Translations under genes and position numbers: made by a program
Source of the DNA: RYN-133 sp963754285
GTDB taxonomy: Bacteria; Actinomycetota; Actinomycetes; Mycobacteriales; Jatrophihabitantaceae
NCBI GenBank assembly: GCA_963754285.1
Contig: CAVWFN010000008.1
Span: forward strand, 62,001 to 126,000
Direction of reading: 5' to 3'
Length of the DNA: 64,000 nucleotides
Shown here: positions 55,686-64,000 of the stretch, one piece after another
Numbering within the stretch: the first letter of the stretch is position 1
Layout of the letters: every line of letters starts with the position of its first letter
The notes under the pieces: generated by a model
What the model was told of the DNA's origin: nothing
The model's database searches: none
What the model saw: the letters and a program-made list of their open reading frames with translations, nothing else

Positions 55686-57140
55686 ATGACTGTTCCGGAC
55701 GATGTTCTCGCCCTTCGTGCCGTCCGCGCCCGTCACCGCCGCGGCACGGTGGCGCGCCTGGCCGTGGCCTCGATCGCGTTCGTCGTCCTCATCGTCAGCG
55801 GCTACGCCTGGGCGCAGTTTCGCAACTTCACCAACGCCGTCCCGCACGGCGCCGAGGTCCCCGCCCTCACCGGCACCGATCCGGACGGCCCGGCGCAGAA
55901 CATCCTGCTCATCGGCAACGACAGCCGCGCCGGCGCGACGCCCGCCGAGCTGACGGCCCTGCACACCGGGCACGACCTGACGACGGTCAACACCGACACG
56001 ATGATGGTGCTGCACGTGCCGATCGACGGCGGACGGCCGACGATCATCTCGCTCCCGCGCGACTCGTGGGTGACCATCCCCGGCTACGGCAAGGGCAAGC
56101 TGAACTCCGCCTACAGCGACGCCTTCAACGCCGCTCGAGATCATCACGCCAGCGAGCGGGCCGCCGAGAGCGCCGGCGTCCTGCTGACGCTGCGCACCAT
56201 CTCGCAACTGACCGGGCTGCACATCGATCACTACGTCCAGATCAACCTGCTCGGCTTCTACCGCATCAGCGAGGCCATCGGCGGCGTCCAGATCTGCCTG
56301 CTGCACGCGGAGAACGCGCACACCGAGACCGGCGGCAACGGTCCCGGCTACTCGGGCATCAACCTGCCCGCCGGAGTCTCGACGATCAAGGGCGCTCAGG
56401 CGCTTGCGTTCGTGCGGCAACGCCACGGCCTGCCGCACGGCGACCTCGACCGGATCCGTCGCCAGCAGGACTTCCTCAGCGCCGCATTCCACAAGATCGC
56501 CTCGGCCGGCGTTCTGCTCAACCCGTTCAAGCTGCACGACCTGCTCGACGCGGTCAGCTCGTCATTGCTCACCGACCCGTCCCTCGACCTGCTCTCGCTC
56601 GCGCGCTCGTTCGAGTTGCTCTCGGCGGGCTCCCTCTCGTTCGAGACGCTGCCCAACAACGGTCCGCAGGTCATCTATCCCGACGGTGTCGAGACAGCGA
56701 TCGTCGAGGTCGATTACGCCGCCATTCCGAGCTTCATCGACGGAGTGCTCGGCCGCAGCCCCGACCTGAGCAAGATCGTGCCCGCGTCCCCCGAGACGGT
56801 GACCACCGACGTCCTCAACGGCACGGACCTCACCCGCCTGGCCGCGCGCAACGCGAAGGCGCTCAAGCGGCTGGGCTTCCACATCGACATCGTCGACTCG
56901 ACTCCGAGCCCGGCCAGCGACACGAGCGTCGAGTACCCGAAGGGCAAGGCCGCCGCGGCCAAGGCCGTCGCCACGGTCGTACCCGGCGCCAAACTGATCG
57001 CGACCTCCGCCGTCAAGCGGGTCACCCTGGTGCTCGGCGAGGACGGCGACCAGGTGACCGGTCTCACCCAGCCGCGCCCACACCCGCAGTCACATCACCG
57101 CTCGAAGCCCCGCAACCAAGGCATCCCCTGCATCAACTGA
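55686..57140 (+). CDS. LytR-CpsA-Psr (LCP) family glycopolymer transferase
   Basis: 484 residues. An N-terminal membrane span (TVARLAVASIAFVVLIVSGY), the LCP domain with NILLIGNDSRAG, NTDTMMVLHVPIDGGRPTII, SLPRDSWVTIPGYGKGKLN and FVRQRHGLPHGDLDRIRRQQ, and a C-terminal LytR_C domain. Attaches teichoic acid, arabinogalactan or similar polymers to peptidoglycan outside the cell. Ends GIPCIN. TAACCT (55671-55676) lies 9 nt before the ATG (leaderless). Confidence 0.93.
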   Translation: MTVPDDVLALRAVRARHRRGTVARLAVASIAFVVLIVSGYAWAQFRNFTNAVPHGAEVPALTGTDPDGPAQNILLIGNDSRAGATPAELTALHTGHDLTTVNTDTMMVLHVPIDGGRPTIISLPRDSWVTIPGYGKGKLNSAYSDAFNAARDHHASERAAESAGVLLTLRTISQLTGLHIDHYVQINLLGFYRISEAIGGVQICLLHAENAHTETGGNGPGYSGINLPAGVSTIKGAQALAFVRQRHGLPHGDLDRIRRQQDFLSAAFHKIASAGVLLNPFKLHDLLDAVSSSLLTDPSLDLLSLARSFELLSAGSLSFETLPNNGPQVIYPDGVETAIVEVDYAAIPSFIDGVLGRSPDLSKIVPASPETVTTDVLNGTDLTRLAARNAKALKRLGFHIDIVDSTPSPASDTSVEYPKGKAAAAKAVATVVPGAKLIATSAVKRVTLVLGEDGDQVTGLTQPRPHPQSHHRSKPRNQGIPCIN

Positions 57141-57215
57141 GCGCAGGCGCCGACTCCGTGACGGCCCTGAGCGACTCAGGTACGCAGCGCGAGGGCCCGG
57201 GTAGCCTGCGAGATC

Positions 57216-58781
57216 ATGGACCGGAATAGGGACGCCGGAGCACCGGCGGGCGGCGGGTTGCCCTCGCTGCCCCCTGAGCTCGACCCCCGCGGCCGTCGCC
57301 GCCATCACCGGCACATGCCCGGCGCCAAGGGCGCGCTGCACTCCGGCGCCATCATCATGAAGATCATCTCCGGGGTGCTGTCGCTTCTTCTCATCGTCTA
57401 CATCGGCTACCTCTGGAACACCGTCCGTGGGCTGAACAACAACGTCCAGCGCGTCGCCGTGCAGGTCGGCGGGACGACCGTCAACGCGAAGACCGGCAAG
57501 GTCACCACCCGCTACGACATCGACGGCAAGGACCAGAACATCCTCATCGTCGGTAACGACGACCGCAGCCAGATGACCAATGCCCAGGTCCGCGAACTGA
57601 AGGTCGGCAAGGACGGCGGCAGCCTCAACACCGACACGATGATGATCGTGCACGTGCCGGCCGACGGCTCGCAGGCGACGCTCATCTCGTTGCCGCGCGA
57701 CTCGTACGTCAACATCCCCGGCTACGGCATGAACAAGCTCAACGCGGCCTACCCCAACGGCTACATCAACACCAAGGGCAACCGGAACGCCAAGATCGCC
57801 GGTGGCGCCGATCTACTCATCCACACCATCGAGAACCTCACCGGTCTGAACATCGACCACTTCGTCGAAGTGAGCCTGCTCGGCTTCGTCGACATCAGTG
57901 ACGCGGTCGGCGGTGTGACAGTCAACCTGTGCCACAGCGTCGACGACACGGTGGCACACAACCAGTCCATCGGGCTGTCCGGCGGCTCCGGTCTGGTCAT
58001 GTCGAAGGGCGTCCACACGATCAAGGGCGTTCAGGCGCTCGAGTTCGTCCGGCAGCGCGAAGGGCTGGTCGGCGGGGACATCGCACGGACCGCGCGGCAG
58101 CGGTACTTCCTCACCGCGGCGTTCCGCAAGGTCGCCTCGGCAGGGACGCTGCTCAACATCGGCAAGCTGCAGAATCTCATCACCGCGGTGGACAAGTCGA
58201 TCTATGTCGACCAGGGCCTGAACATGCTCGACCTCGCGAAGCAGATGTCGAACCTGTCGGCGAACAACATCCGCGGCGAGGCGATACCGACCGACCACTA
58301 CGCCAACGTCCAGATCGGCAGTTACACCGTCAACGTCGGCATCATCATCCCGTCGCAGGTACGCGCCTTCATCCACCGGATGATCACCAACGAGGGCAGC
58401 CTGTCTTCGGACTACAAGAAGGCTCCGCTTGTCGATCCGAGCACGGTGTCGGTGACAGTGCGCAATTTCGGCACGCAGAACGGTGCTGCCGCGACGGCCG
58501 TGAGCACTCTCGACAAGGCGAAGTTCAAGGCGTCGGTCGACAAGGCTTCCGGGCGCACTGCGACCACGACGATCACCTACCCCAAGGGCATGGAGTCGCA
58601 GGCCAAGACGCTGTCGCGTTACGTGCCGGGCGCCTCGGTGCAGCAGTCCGACGTGTCGGGCGTGACACTGACGCTGGGCGCCGACGGGATCCAGGCCAAG
58701 TCGCGGCCGAGCCACGGGCAGAGCCGCAGCAACGCGAAGAAGAAGTCGGCGAAGGCGATCGACTCCGGGTGCATCAACTGA
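57216..58781 (+). CDS. LytR-CpsA-Psr (LCP) family glycopolymer transferase
   Basis: 521 residues. Basic leader, membrane span (IISGVLSLLLIVYIGYLWN), LCP domain with NILIVGNDDRSQ, LNTDTMMIVHVPADGSQATL, SLPRDSYVNIPGYGMNKLN and FVRQREGLVGGDIARTARQR, then LytR_C. A paralogue of the gene upstream; both end in CIN. TAGCCT (57202-57207) lies 8 nt before the ATG. The next gene overlaps its last 13 bp. LCP genes near fbiAB and a TIGR03089 gene are also seen in Mycobacterium. Confidence 0.93.
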   Translation: MDRNRDAGAPAGGGLPSLPPELDPRGRRRHHRHMPGAKGALHSGAIIMKIISGVLSLLLIVYIGYLWNTVRGLNNNVQRVAVQVGGTTVNAKTGKVTTRYDIDGKDQNILIVGNDDRSQMTNAQVRELKVGKDGGSLNTDTMMIVHVPADGSQATLISLPRDSYVNIPGYGMNKLNAAYPNGYINTKGNRNAKIAGGADLLIHTIENLTGLNIDHFVEVSLLGFVDISDAVGGVTVNLCHSVDDTVAHNQSIGLSGGSGLVMSKGVHTIKGVQALEFVRQREGLVGGDIARTARQRYFLTAAFRKVASAGTLLNIGKLQNLITAVDKSIYVDQGLNMLDLAKQMSNLSANNIRGEAIPTDHYANVQIGSYTVNVGIIIPSQVRAFIHRMITNEGSLSSDYKKAPLVDPSTVSVTVRNFGTQNGAAATAVSTLDKAKFKASVDKASGRTATTTITYPKGMESQAKTLSRYVPGASVQQSDVSGVTLTLGADGIQAKSRPSHGQSRSNAKKKSAKAIDSGCIN

Positions 58782-59497
58782 GTTCCGAACCGCGCAGCCC
58801 CGAGGCGCTGTTCGACCGGTTGCTCGCAGCAGATCCGGGACGGCCGTTCGTCACGTACTACGACGAGGCGAGCGGCGAGCGCTCCGAACTGTCGCGCAAG
58901 TCGCTGGCCAACTGGGTCGCCAAGACCCATTTCCTGCTGACGGACGAACTCGGCCTAGGCGTCGGTGACACCGCGCTGATCGCACTGCCGCCCCATTGGA
59001 TCTCGGTGCCGGCGATTCTCGGCTCGCTGACCGCCGGCCTCGCGCTGACCGATTCGGGCGAGGCCGACGTCGCCTTCGTCGAGCCCGATCGCCTGCCCGC
59101 CGACGCGCCCGACGTCTACGCGATCGCGCCGGCCTCCGCCGCGGTCGGGCTGCGCGACGGTGTCCCTGACGACACCGCCGACTACGTGAGCGCCGTGCGT
59201 CCGCAGCCGGACGCATGGGCCGGCGTGCATCTCGCTGCCGATTCGAGCGACCCCTGCCTGCCCGGCGCGACCCGTGCCCGGGTGGTCGAACTGGCACGCC
59301 GGCGTGCGTCCGAACTCGGCGCCGACGACGGTGCGCGCGTGCTCACCACCGCCGACTGGACGACATCGGCCGACTGGCTCGACGCGCTGTTCGTCCCGCT
59401 GGTGGTCGGCGGTTCGCTCGTCATCGTGCGCAACGCCGACGAGGACGTGGTCGAGCGGCGGATGAGCCAGGAACGCGCGAGCGTCAGGCTCAGATGA
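58769..59497 (+). CDS. TIGR03089 family protein (AMP-ligase-like fragment fold)
   Basis: About 242 residues from GTG 58769, which overlaps the LCP gene by 13 bp. Resembles the N-terminal half of an acyl-CoA synthetase (LLAADPGRPFVTYYDEASGE, LALPPHWISVPAIL-like IALPPHWISVPAILGSL, DALFVPLVVGGSLVIVRN) but lacks the ATP-binding loop and C-terminal lid. The TIGR03089 family is restricted to actinobacteria and sits beside LCP genes; its activity is unknown. Confidence 0.85.
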   Translation: MHQLSSEPRSPEALFDRLLAADPGRPFVTYYDEASGERSELSRKSLANWVAKTHFLLTDELGLGVGDTALIALPPHWISVPAILGSLTAGLALTDSGEADVAFVEPDRLPADAPDVYAIAPASAAVGLRDGVPDDTADYVSAVRPQPDAWAGVHLAADSSDPCLPGATRARVVELARRRASELGADDGARVLTTADWTTSADWLDALFVPLVVGGSLVIVRNADEDVVERRMSQERASVRLR

Positions 59498-60270
59498 GCG
59501 CGATCGCGTCGGCGATCGAGTCGAGCACGCGGCCCGGACGGAACGGGAACCGCTCCACCTGATCGCGCCGCGTCGACCCGGTCAGCACGAGGATGGTGTC
59601 GAGGCCCGCCTCGATGCCGGCGACGACGTCGGTGTCCATGCGGTCACCGACCATCATCGTCGACTCGGAGTGCGCCTCGATGCGGTTCATCGCGCTGCGG
59701 AACATCATCGGGTTGGGCTTGCCGACGAAGTACGGATCGGCGCCGGTCGCCTTGGTGATCAGCGCAGCCACCGAACCGGTCGCGGGCAGCGGCCCCTCGG
59801 GAGTCGGGCCGGTTACGTCAGGGTTGGTCGCGATGAACCGTGCCCCGCTGCTGACGAGCCGGATCGCCTGGGTGATCGCCTCGAACGAGTACGTGCGCGT
59901 CTCGCCGAGCACGACGTAGTCGGGATTGCGGTCGGTGAGGATGTAACCGACCTCGTGCAGGGCGGTGGTGAGGCCGGCCTCGCCGATGACGTACGCCGAC
60001 CCGCCGCGGCAGCTGCTCGGCCAGGAAGTCCGCGGTGGCCAGCGCCGACGTCCAGATCGACTCCTCGGGCACCGCCAGACCGGCCCGGGCCAACCGCGCC
60101 GACAGGTCGCGCGGGGTGAAGATCGAGTTGTTGGTCAGGACGAGGAAGCGGCGTTCGCGCTCGATGAGTCGTTCGAGGAATTCCTGCGCGCCGGGCAGCG
60201 CCTTCTCCTCGTGCACGAGCACGCCGTCCATGTCGGTGAGCCAGCATTCGGCTTCCTGCCGTCCACTCAT
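59490..60270 (-). CDS. HAD-superfamily IIA phosphatase (NagD-like), one frameshift
   Basis: About 260 residues from ATG 60270. HAD motifs: WLTDMDGVLVHEEKALPGA (nucleophile DMDG), FLVLTNNSIF and KPNPMMFRSAM followed by MMVGDRMDTDVVAGIEAGLD. The frame shifts near 60002; removing one extra base gives QLPRGSAYVIGEAGL. Dephosphorylates small phosphoesters or nucleotides. Convergent with the TIGR03089 gene, overlapping by 8 bp. Confidence 0.87.
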
Positions 60271-60419
60271 GCCAGCGCCTTTCGACCACTCGCTACGCTC
60301 GGGCCGGGCGGCGCAGGCAACCGCGCCTGGCGGCACGGAAGATGCCTCTGGATCGCTCCGCAAGCCTCGCTCATGTATGCAACGGTAGCGACGCCGAACG
60401 GAAGGGTAGGAGCAACCGC

Positions 60420-61118
60420 ATGACCGAATCGAACCCACGCCAGAACGTCACCTTCGCCAGCAACGGCGGGCACGCCCACGGATACCTCGCCAAGCCCGAC
60501 TCGGGCTCGGGCCCCGGCCTGGTCGTGATCCAGGAGTGGTGGGGCCTCGACGATCACATGGCTGACATCGTCGACCGGTTCGCGGCCGAGGGATTCGTCG
60601 CGCTTGCGCCGGACCTGTTCGGCGGCAAGGTCGCGCACGACTCGGACGAGGCCGGCGCGCTCATGCAGCAGCTCCCGGTCGACCAGGCGGCGCGTGATCT
60701 CGGCGGCGCGGTCGACTACCTGCTCGCCGACGATGCGGTGACCTCGAGCAAGGTTGGCGCCGTCGGCTTCTGCATGGGCGGCGGGTTCGTGTTGCAGCTG
60801 GCGGCCCAGCAGGGCGACAAGATCGGTGCGGCCGTCCCGTTCTACGGAGTGGGCGACGCGGTGCCGCAGGAGTACAACGGAATCTCCGCGCCCATCCAGG
60901 GGCACTACGCCGAGCAGGACGCCTTCTATCCGGTCGAGCAGGCTCGCGAGCAAGAGCAGCAGATCCGTGCCCAGTCGCAGGCCGACGTGGAGTTCTTCTA
61001 TTACGCCGCCGGGCACGCGTTCCACAACGACAAGGACAAGCTGGGCACGTACGACGCCGAGGCGGCGAAGCTCGCGTGGCAGCGCACCGTCGAGTTCTTG
61101 AAGGCCAACCTGACGTGA
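60420..61118 (+). CDS. Dienelactone hydrolase family protein
   Basis: 232 residues from ATG 60420, with AGGAGC before it. Alpha/beta-hydrolase of the DLH type: GLVVIQEWWGLDDHMADIVD, nucleophile cysteine in VGAVGFCMGGGFVLQLA, acid in HYAEQDAFYPV, and His in AGHAFHNDKD. Hydrolyses dienelactones or related esters. The following GNAT gene is translationally coupled. Confidence 0.92.
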   Translation: MTESNPRQNVTFASNGGHAHGYLAKPDSGSGPGLVVIQEWWGLDDHMADIVDRFAAEGFVALAPDLFGGKVAHDSDEAGALMQQLPVDQAARDLGGAVDYLLADDAVTSSKVGAVGFCMGGGFVLQLAAQQGDKIGAAVPFYGVGDAVPQEYNGISAPIQGHYAEQDAFYPVEQAREQEQQIRAQSQADVEFFYYAAGHAFHNDKDKLGTYDAEAAKLAWQRTVEFLKANLT

Positions 61119-61693
61119 CCACGGTGCGTCCGGCGCGTGCGTCGGACGATGTGGCGATCCGCGCCGTCAACGCGCGGGCATTCGGCGGCGACCACGGCGC
61201 GGCGGTCGCCGACCTGGTGGACGCGCTCGCTGCCGGGCCTGCGCGCATCTCGCTCGTCGCCGACGACGACACCAGCGGCGCAATCGTCGGGCACGTGATG
61301 CTGTCGCGGGGCTGGATCGATGCCGAACGATCGCTCGTCGAGGCGCTGACGCTGTCACCGCTGGCGGTCGATCCGCCGCGGCAACGTCACGGCATCGGCG
61401 GCGACCTCGTTCGGGCTGCGCTCGCCGCGGCACAGGCCCAAGGGGCACCGGCGGTGTTCCTCGAGGGCGATCCGCGCTACTACGGACGGTTCGGCTTCGT
61501 CTCTGGCTCCTCGCGCGGGTTCGTCCGGCCGTCTGTGCGGGTTCCGCAGCCCGCCTTCCAGGTCGTCGTGCTGCCCGCGTGGGAGCCGTGGATGACCGGT
61601 GCGTTCGTCTACCCGGACGTGTTCTGGTCGGCCGACCTCGTCGGCCTGCGCGGCGAACTGCTTGCCGCCGTCCGCGCCGAAGCCGGTGAGTGA
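61115..61693 (+). CDS. GNAT N-acetyltransferase (YhbS-like)
   Basis: 192 residues from GTG 61115, overlapping the preceding stop (GTGA). Motif A of GNAT: LSPLAVDPPRQRHGIGGDLVRAAL, with EGDPRYYGRFGFVSGSSRG typical of the YhbS group. Substrate unknown. Followed by a 72-bp inverted-repeat element, then the convergent egtD. Confidence 0.88.
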   Translation: MTTVRPARASDDVAIRAVNARAFGGDHGAAVADLVDALAAGPARISLVADDDTSGAIVGHVMLSRGWIDAERSLVEALTLSPLAVDPPRQRHGIGGDLVRAALAAAQAQGAPAVFLEGDPRYYGRFGFVSGSSRGFVRPSVRVPQPAFQVVVLPAWEPWMTGAFVYPDVFWSADLVGLRGELLAAVRAEAGE

Positions 61694-61822
61694 CGGCTAG
61701 ATGCCCGGCACGGACGGGCCGCGTGGATCGCTGCTGCCCGGACTTCAGACCAAGCGGCATTGTCGTCGTCGACGTGCCACAGCACTTGATGAACGGTTGC
61801 ACCCGATCGACGGATGGCGTCC

Positions 61823-61894
61823 GACTTTGCACCCGGCAATGTCGTTGCGACAGCCCGATCGACGCCGGGCAGCGACTTTGCCGGGTGCAAAGTC
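61823..61894. repeat. 72-bp inverted-repeat element between GNAT and egtD
   Basis: Perfect 17-bp arms, 61823-61839 (GACTTTGCACCCGGCAA) and 61878-61894, flank 38 bp that holds an inner TGTCG-TTG-CGACA hairpin (61840-61852). The blocks CCCGATCGACG and CGACTTTGC each occur twice, about 52 bp apart. It lies between convergent genes and could serve as a bidirectional terminator or a REP-like dispersed element. The 265-bp gap holds no ORF I could support. Confidence 0.7.
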
Positions 61895-61958
61895 CCCCGA
61901 TACGAACCAGTGACCCGACAGGCTCACTGATGGCGCCGGCAGACATCGGCCCGAGCAG

Positions 61959-62891
61959 TCAGCGCTTGACGGCCAGGGTGAGCGAATAGTCGTGCTTCGC
62001 GTCGGTCCACGACTCGACGGGGTCGAGGCGGTGGCCACGCAACTCGTCCTGAAGCTCCGGCAGCCGGAACTTCACGCTGATCTCGGTGAGCATCTCGGCG
62101 CCGGCGGGCAGCTTCCAGTCGCGATCGAGGGCGTTGAAGTGCACGTCGACATCGCGTCGTGCGCGCAGCCACATCTCGACGCGATGCAGCTGCGGGTTCC
62201 ATCGCGCGACGTGCTGGAAGTCGTCGACGTAGAGCCCCTCGGCGTCGAGTTCGGCGCGCAGCACCTCGATGAGGTTGCGGTTGAACTCGGCGGTGATGCC
62301 CGAGCTGTCGTCGTAGGCCGCGATCAGCCGCGACGGTGGCTTGACGAGGTCGGCGCCGAGCAGGAAGTGATCGCCCGGAGCGAGCGCGTCGGCGATGCGC
62401 GAGAGGAACTGGTCGCGCTCGTCGTCGTCGAAGTTTCCGATCGTCCCGCCCAGGAAGATGATCAACCGCTCCCCCGGCGTGCCGGGCAGCTCGGCGAACG
62501 GCTCGTTGAAGTCGGCAACGACGGGCTCGACGGTGACGCTCGGGTAGTCGGCGGCGATCAACTGGGCGGCCTCGGTGAGCACCTCGGCGCTGACGTCGAG
62601 CGGGACGAACAGCAGCGTCCGATCACCGGCGGTGAACGCCGACAGCAGCAGGCGCGTCTTGGTCGACATGCCCGAACCCAGCTCGAGCATCGTCGTCGCC
62701 TTCGTGAGCGCCACGATGTCGTCGCTGTGCACTTCGAGGATCTCGGTCTCGCGCCGGGTCGGGTAGTACTCGGGCAGGCGCGTGATCTCGTCGAACAGGC
62801 GGCTGCCGCGCTCGTCGTAGAACCAGCGTGCGGGCAGCGACGGAGGGTCCTGCCACAACCCGTCGCGGACGTCGTCGTGGATCTGGGTCAC
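61959..62891 (-). CDS. egtD: Ergothioneine biosynthesis histidine N-alpha-methyltransferase
   Basis: 310 residues from GTG 62891, overlapping the egtB stop (GTGA). EgtD features: PARWFYDERGSRLFDEIT, PEYYPTRRETEIL, MLELGSGMSTKTRLLL, IIFLGGTIGNFD and the histidine-site region FNRNLIEVLRAELDA. Trimethylates L-histidine to hercynine. Works with EgtB, which adds the sulfur of gamma-glutamylcysteine. Confidence 0.94.
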   Translation of the reverse strand: MTQIHDDVRDGLWQDPPSLPARWFYDERGSRLFDEITRLPEYYPTRRETEILEVHSDDIVALTKATTMLELGSGMSTKTRLLLSAFTAGDRTLLFVPLDVSAEVLTEAAQLIAADYPSVTVEPVVADFNEPFAELPGTPGERLIIFLGGTIGNFDDDERDQFLSRIADALAPGDHFLLGADLVKPPSRLIAAYDDSSGITAEFNRNLIEVLRAELDAEGLYVDDFQHVARWNPQLHRVEMWLRARRDVDVHFNALDRDWKLPAGAEMLTEISVKFRLPELQDELRGHRLDPVESWTDAKHDYSLTLAVKR

Positions 62892-64000
62892 CGTGCCAGC
62901 CTCAGGCCGCTGAACGCCCATCTCGAGTGCGCCGGGAAGAAGTTGCGGTAGGTGATGCGCTCGTGGCCCGCCGGCGTGGCCGCGCTCGCGCCGCGCAGCA
63001 CGTGCTGGTCACACATGAACTTGCCGTTGTACTCGCCGACCGCGCCGTTGGCCGGGACGAAGCCCGGGTAGGGCAGGTACGCCGAGGCCGTCCACTCCCA
63101 GACGTCGCCGACCATGGCCGCGCCGGCGATTCCGGGGTGCACCCGGTCGGCGTCGAGCAGTTGCCCCCGCAGCTCGGGACGCCGGCTCGCCGCGGCTTCC
63201 CACTCGAACTCGGTGGGCAGCCGGGCGCCGGCCCAACGAGCGAACGCGTCGGCCTCGTAGAAGGACACGTGGCACACGGGCTCGGCCGGCACGACCGCAC
63301 GCCGTCCGGACAGCGTGAACGTCGTCCATTGCCCGTCGTGGTCGTCCCAGTAGCCGGGAGCGTCCCAGCCGGTGCTCTGCAGGTGCGCCCAGCCGTCGGA
63401 CAGCCACAGGTCGGCGCGGCGGTAGCCGCCGTCGGCCATGAACTCGAGCCAGTCGGCGTTGGTGACCGCACGCTCGGCGATCTCGAAGTCTTCGAGGAAG
63501 ACCCGGTGCCGCGGGCCCTCGTTGTCGTAGGCGAAACCGGAACCGTCGTGGCCGACCTCGGTGACGCCGCCCTCGACACGGCGCCAGGCCTGGGGCGTCA
63601 GCGCGACGTCAGCGTCGGCCGGACGCTCGACATAGCCGGGTGCGAACGCGTGCGTCGAGAACAGATGCTTGATGTCCATCAGCAGCAGCTCTTGATGCTG
63701 CTGTTCGTGATTGCAACCGAGCTCGACCAACTCGAGCGCCCGCTCGTCGAGGCGGCCCGCATCGAGCGCCCGCACGACGGCGTCCTGGACGTACTCGCGG
63801 TACCGCGCGATGTCGGTGATGCCGGGACGGGTGACGAGCCCACGCTGGGGACGTGGATGCCGCGGCCCGACGGCCTCGTAGTAGCTGTTGAACAGGAACC
63901 GGTAGCTCGGGTCGTACTCGTGATAGCCCGGGTCGGGTCGGAGGATGAACTCCTCGAAGAACCACGTCGTGTGCGCGCGATGCCATTTCGTCGGGCTGGC
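62888..64000 (-). CDS. egtB: Ergothioneine biosynthesis iron-dependent sulfoxide synthase, 5' end outside the window
   Basis: About 370 C-terminal residues are present; the start lies beyond 64000. DinB-like domain with iron ligands in CNHEQQHQELLLMD (H-x3-H-x-E), WHRAHTTWFFEEF before it, and a C-terminal formylglycine-generating-enzyme-like domain (VCHVSFYEADAFARWAG, GDVWEWTASAYLPYPGF, RNFFPAHSRWAFSGLRLAR). Couples hercynine and gamma-glutamylcysteine using O2. Overlaps egtD by 4 bp. Confidence 0.92.
   Translation of the reverse strand, partial: ASPTKWHRAHTTWFFEEFILRPDPGYHEYDPSYRFLFNSYYEAVGPRHPRPQRGLVTRPGITDIARYREYVQDAVVRALDAGRLDERALELVELGCNHEQQHQELLLMDIKHLFSTHAFAPGYVERPADADVALTPQAWRRVEGGVTEVGHDGSGFAYDNEGPRHRVFLEDFEIAERAVTNADWLEFMADGGYRRADLWLSDGWAHLQSTGWDAPGYWDDHDGQWTTFTLSGRRAVVPAEPVCHVSFYEADAFARWAGARLPTEFEWEAAASRRPELRGQLLDADRVHPGIAGAAMVGDVWEWTASAYLPYPGFVPANGAVGEYNGKFMCDQHVLRGASAATPAGHERITYRNFFPAHSRWAFSGLRLAR

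Noticed and set aside
1..64000. Long arginine-, alanine- or proline-rich ORFs on the opposite strand of most genes
   Set aside because: Typical antisense shadows in high-GC DNA; no motif or start context.
1..64000. CRISPR arrays, tRNA, rRNA, IS elements, prophage
   Set aside because: Looked for direct repeats, cloverleaf-like and transposase sequences and saw none convincing.

Overview
The window is a high-GC actinobacterial chromosome segment. Marker genes fit a non-mycobacterial member of class Actinomycetes: WhiB, F420 biosynthesis (fbiA/fbiB), ergothioneine biosynthesis (egtB/egtD), cholesterol-type meta-cleavage genes (hsaE/G/F) with a KstR-like box, a Tad pilus locus, LytR-CpsA-Psr proteins, and the sigE-rseA-htrA-tatB / mrp neighbourhood also known from Mycobacterium. 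I do not assign a genus. I saw no rRNA, tRNA, CRISPR array, insertion sequence or prophage.

Layout. 0-6 kb: E2 acyltransferase, an AfsR/SARP regulator and a badly frameshifted secreted protein. 5.8-11.1 kb: two small membrane proteins and a Tad/Flp pilus operon read leftward (tadA, tadB, tadC, flp-like, two tadE-like, one tadG-like). 11.3-12 kb: VapBC-type toxin-antitoxin. 12-17 kb: hemerythrin, PatB-like C-S lyase, IorAB-type molybdenum hydroxylase, WhiB. 17.4-20.2 kb: hsaE divergent from hsaG-hsaF across a KstR-like box. 20-36 kb: mixed metabolism, transport and regulators (ArsR+SRPBCC pair, two MFS exporters, acyltransferase-SGNH, acyl-CoA dehydrogenase, CocE-like secreted hydrolase, CitE-like lyase). 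36-46.6 kb: conserved envelope and stress block (MgtE_N/CBS, DUF1003, SpeE-like membrane protein, MarR-AzlCD, Mrp, TatB, HtrA, RseA, SigE). 46.8-54 kb: PLP decarboxylase, O-methyltransferase, DUF4031, FbiA, an FbiB-Nudix fusion, a serine hydrolase, AlkA-like glycosylase, nucleotidyltransferase, DinB. 54-61.7 kb: SpoIID-like protein, two LCP ligases, TIGR03089 protein, HAD phosphatase, dienelactone hydrolase, GNAT. 62-64 kb: egtD and the 3' part of egtB.

Two window-wide properties matter to a reader. (1) Many genes carry apparent single-base frameshifts that split one clear protein between two or three frames. Outside 46.8-52 kb several fall in homopolymers. Inside 46.8-52 kb about twenty are present, nearly all best repaired by removing one base. 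Assembly or base-call error is the simplest reading, so these genes are annotated as single CDSs with the shift positions given. (2) At least fourteen genes have a TANNNT -10-like hexamer 6-9 nt before the start codon and no Shine-Dalgarno sequence, as expected for leaderless transcripts.

The most notable single items are the in-frame CofE-Nudix fusion in the F420 locus, the KstR-like box between hsaE and hsaGF, a pair of overlapping divergent leaderless promoters, a 68-nt near-perfect hairpin after the CocE gene, a 72-bp inverted-repeat element before egtD, and a whiB promoter whose -35 lies inside a palindrome.
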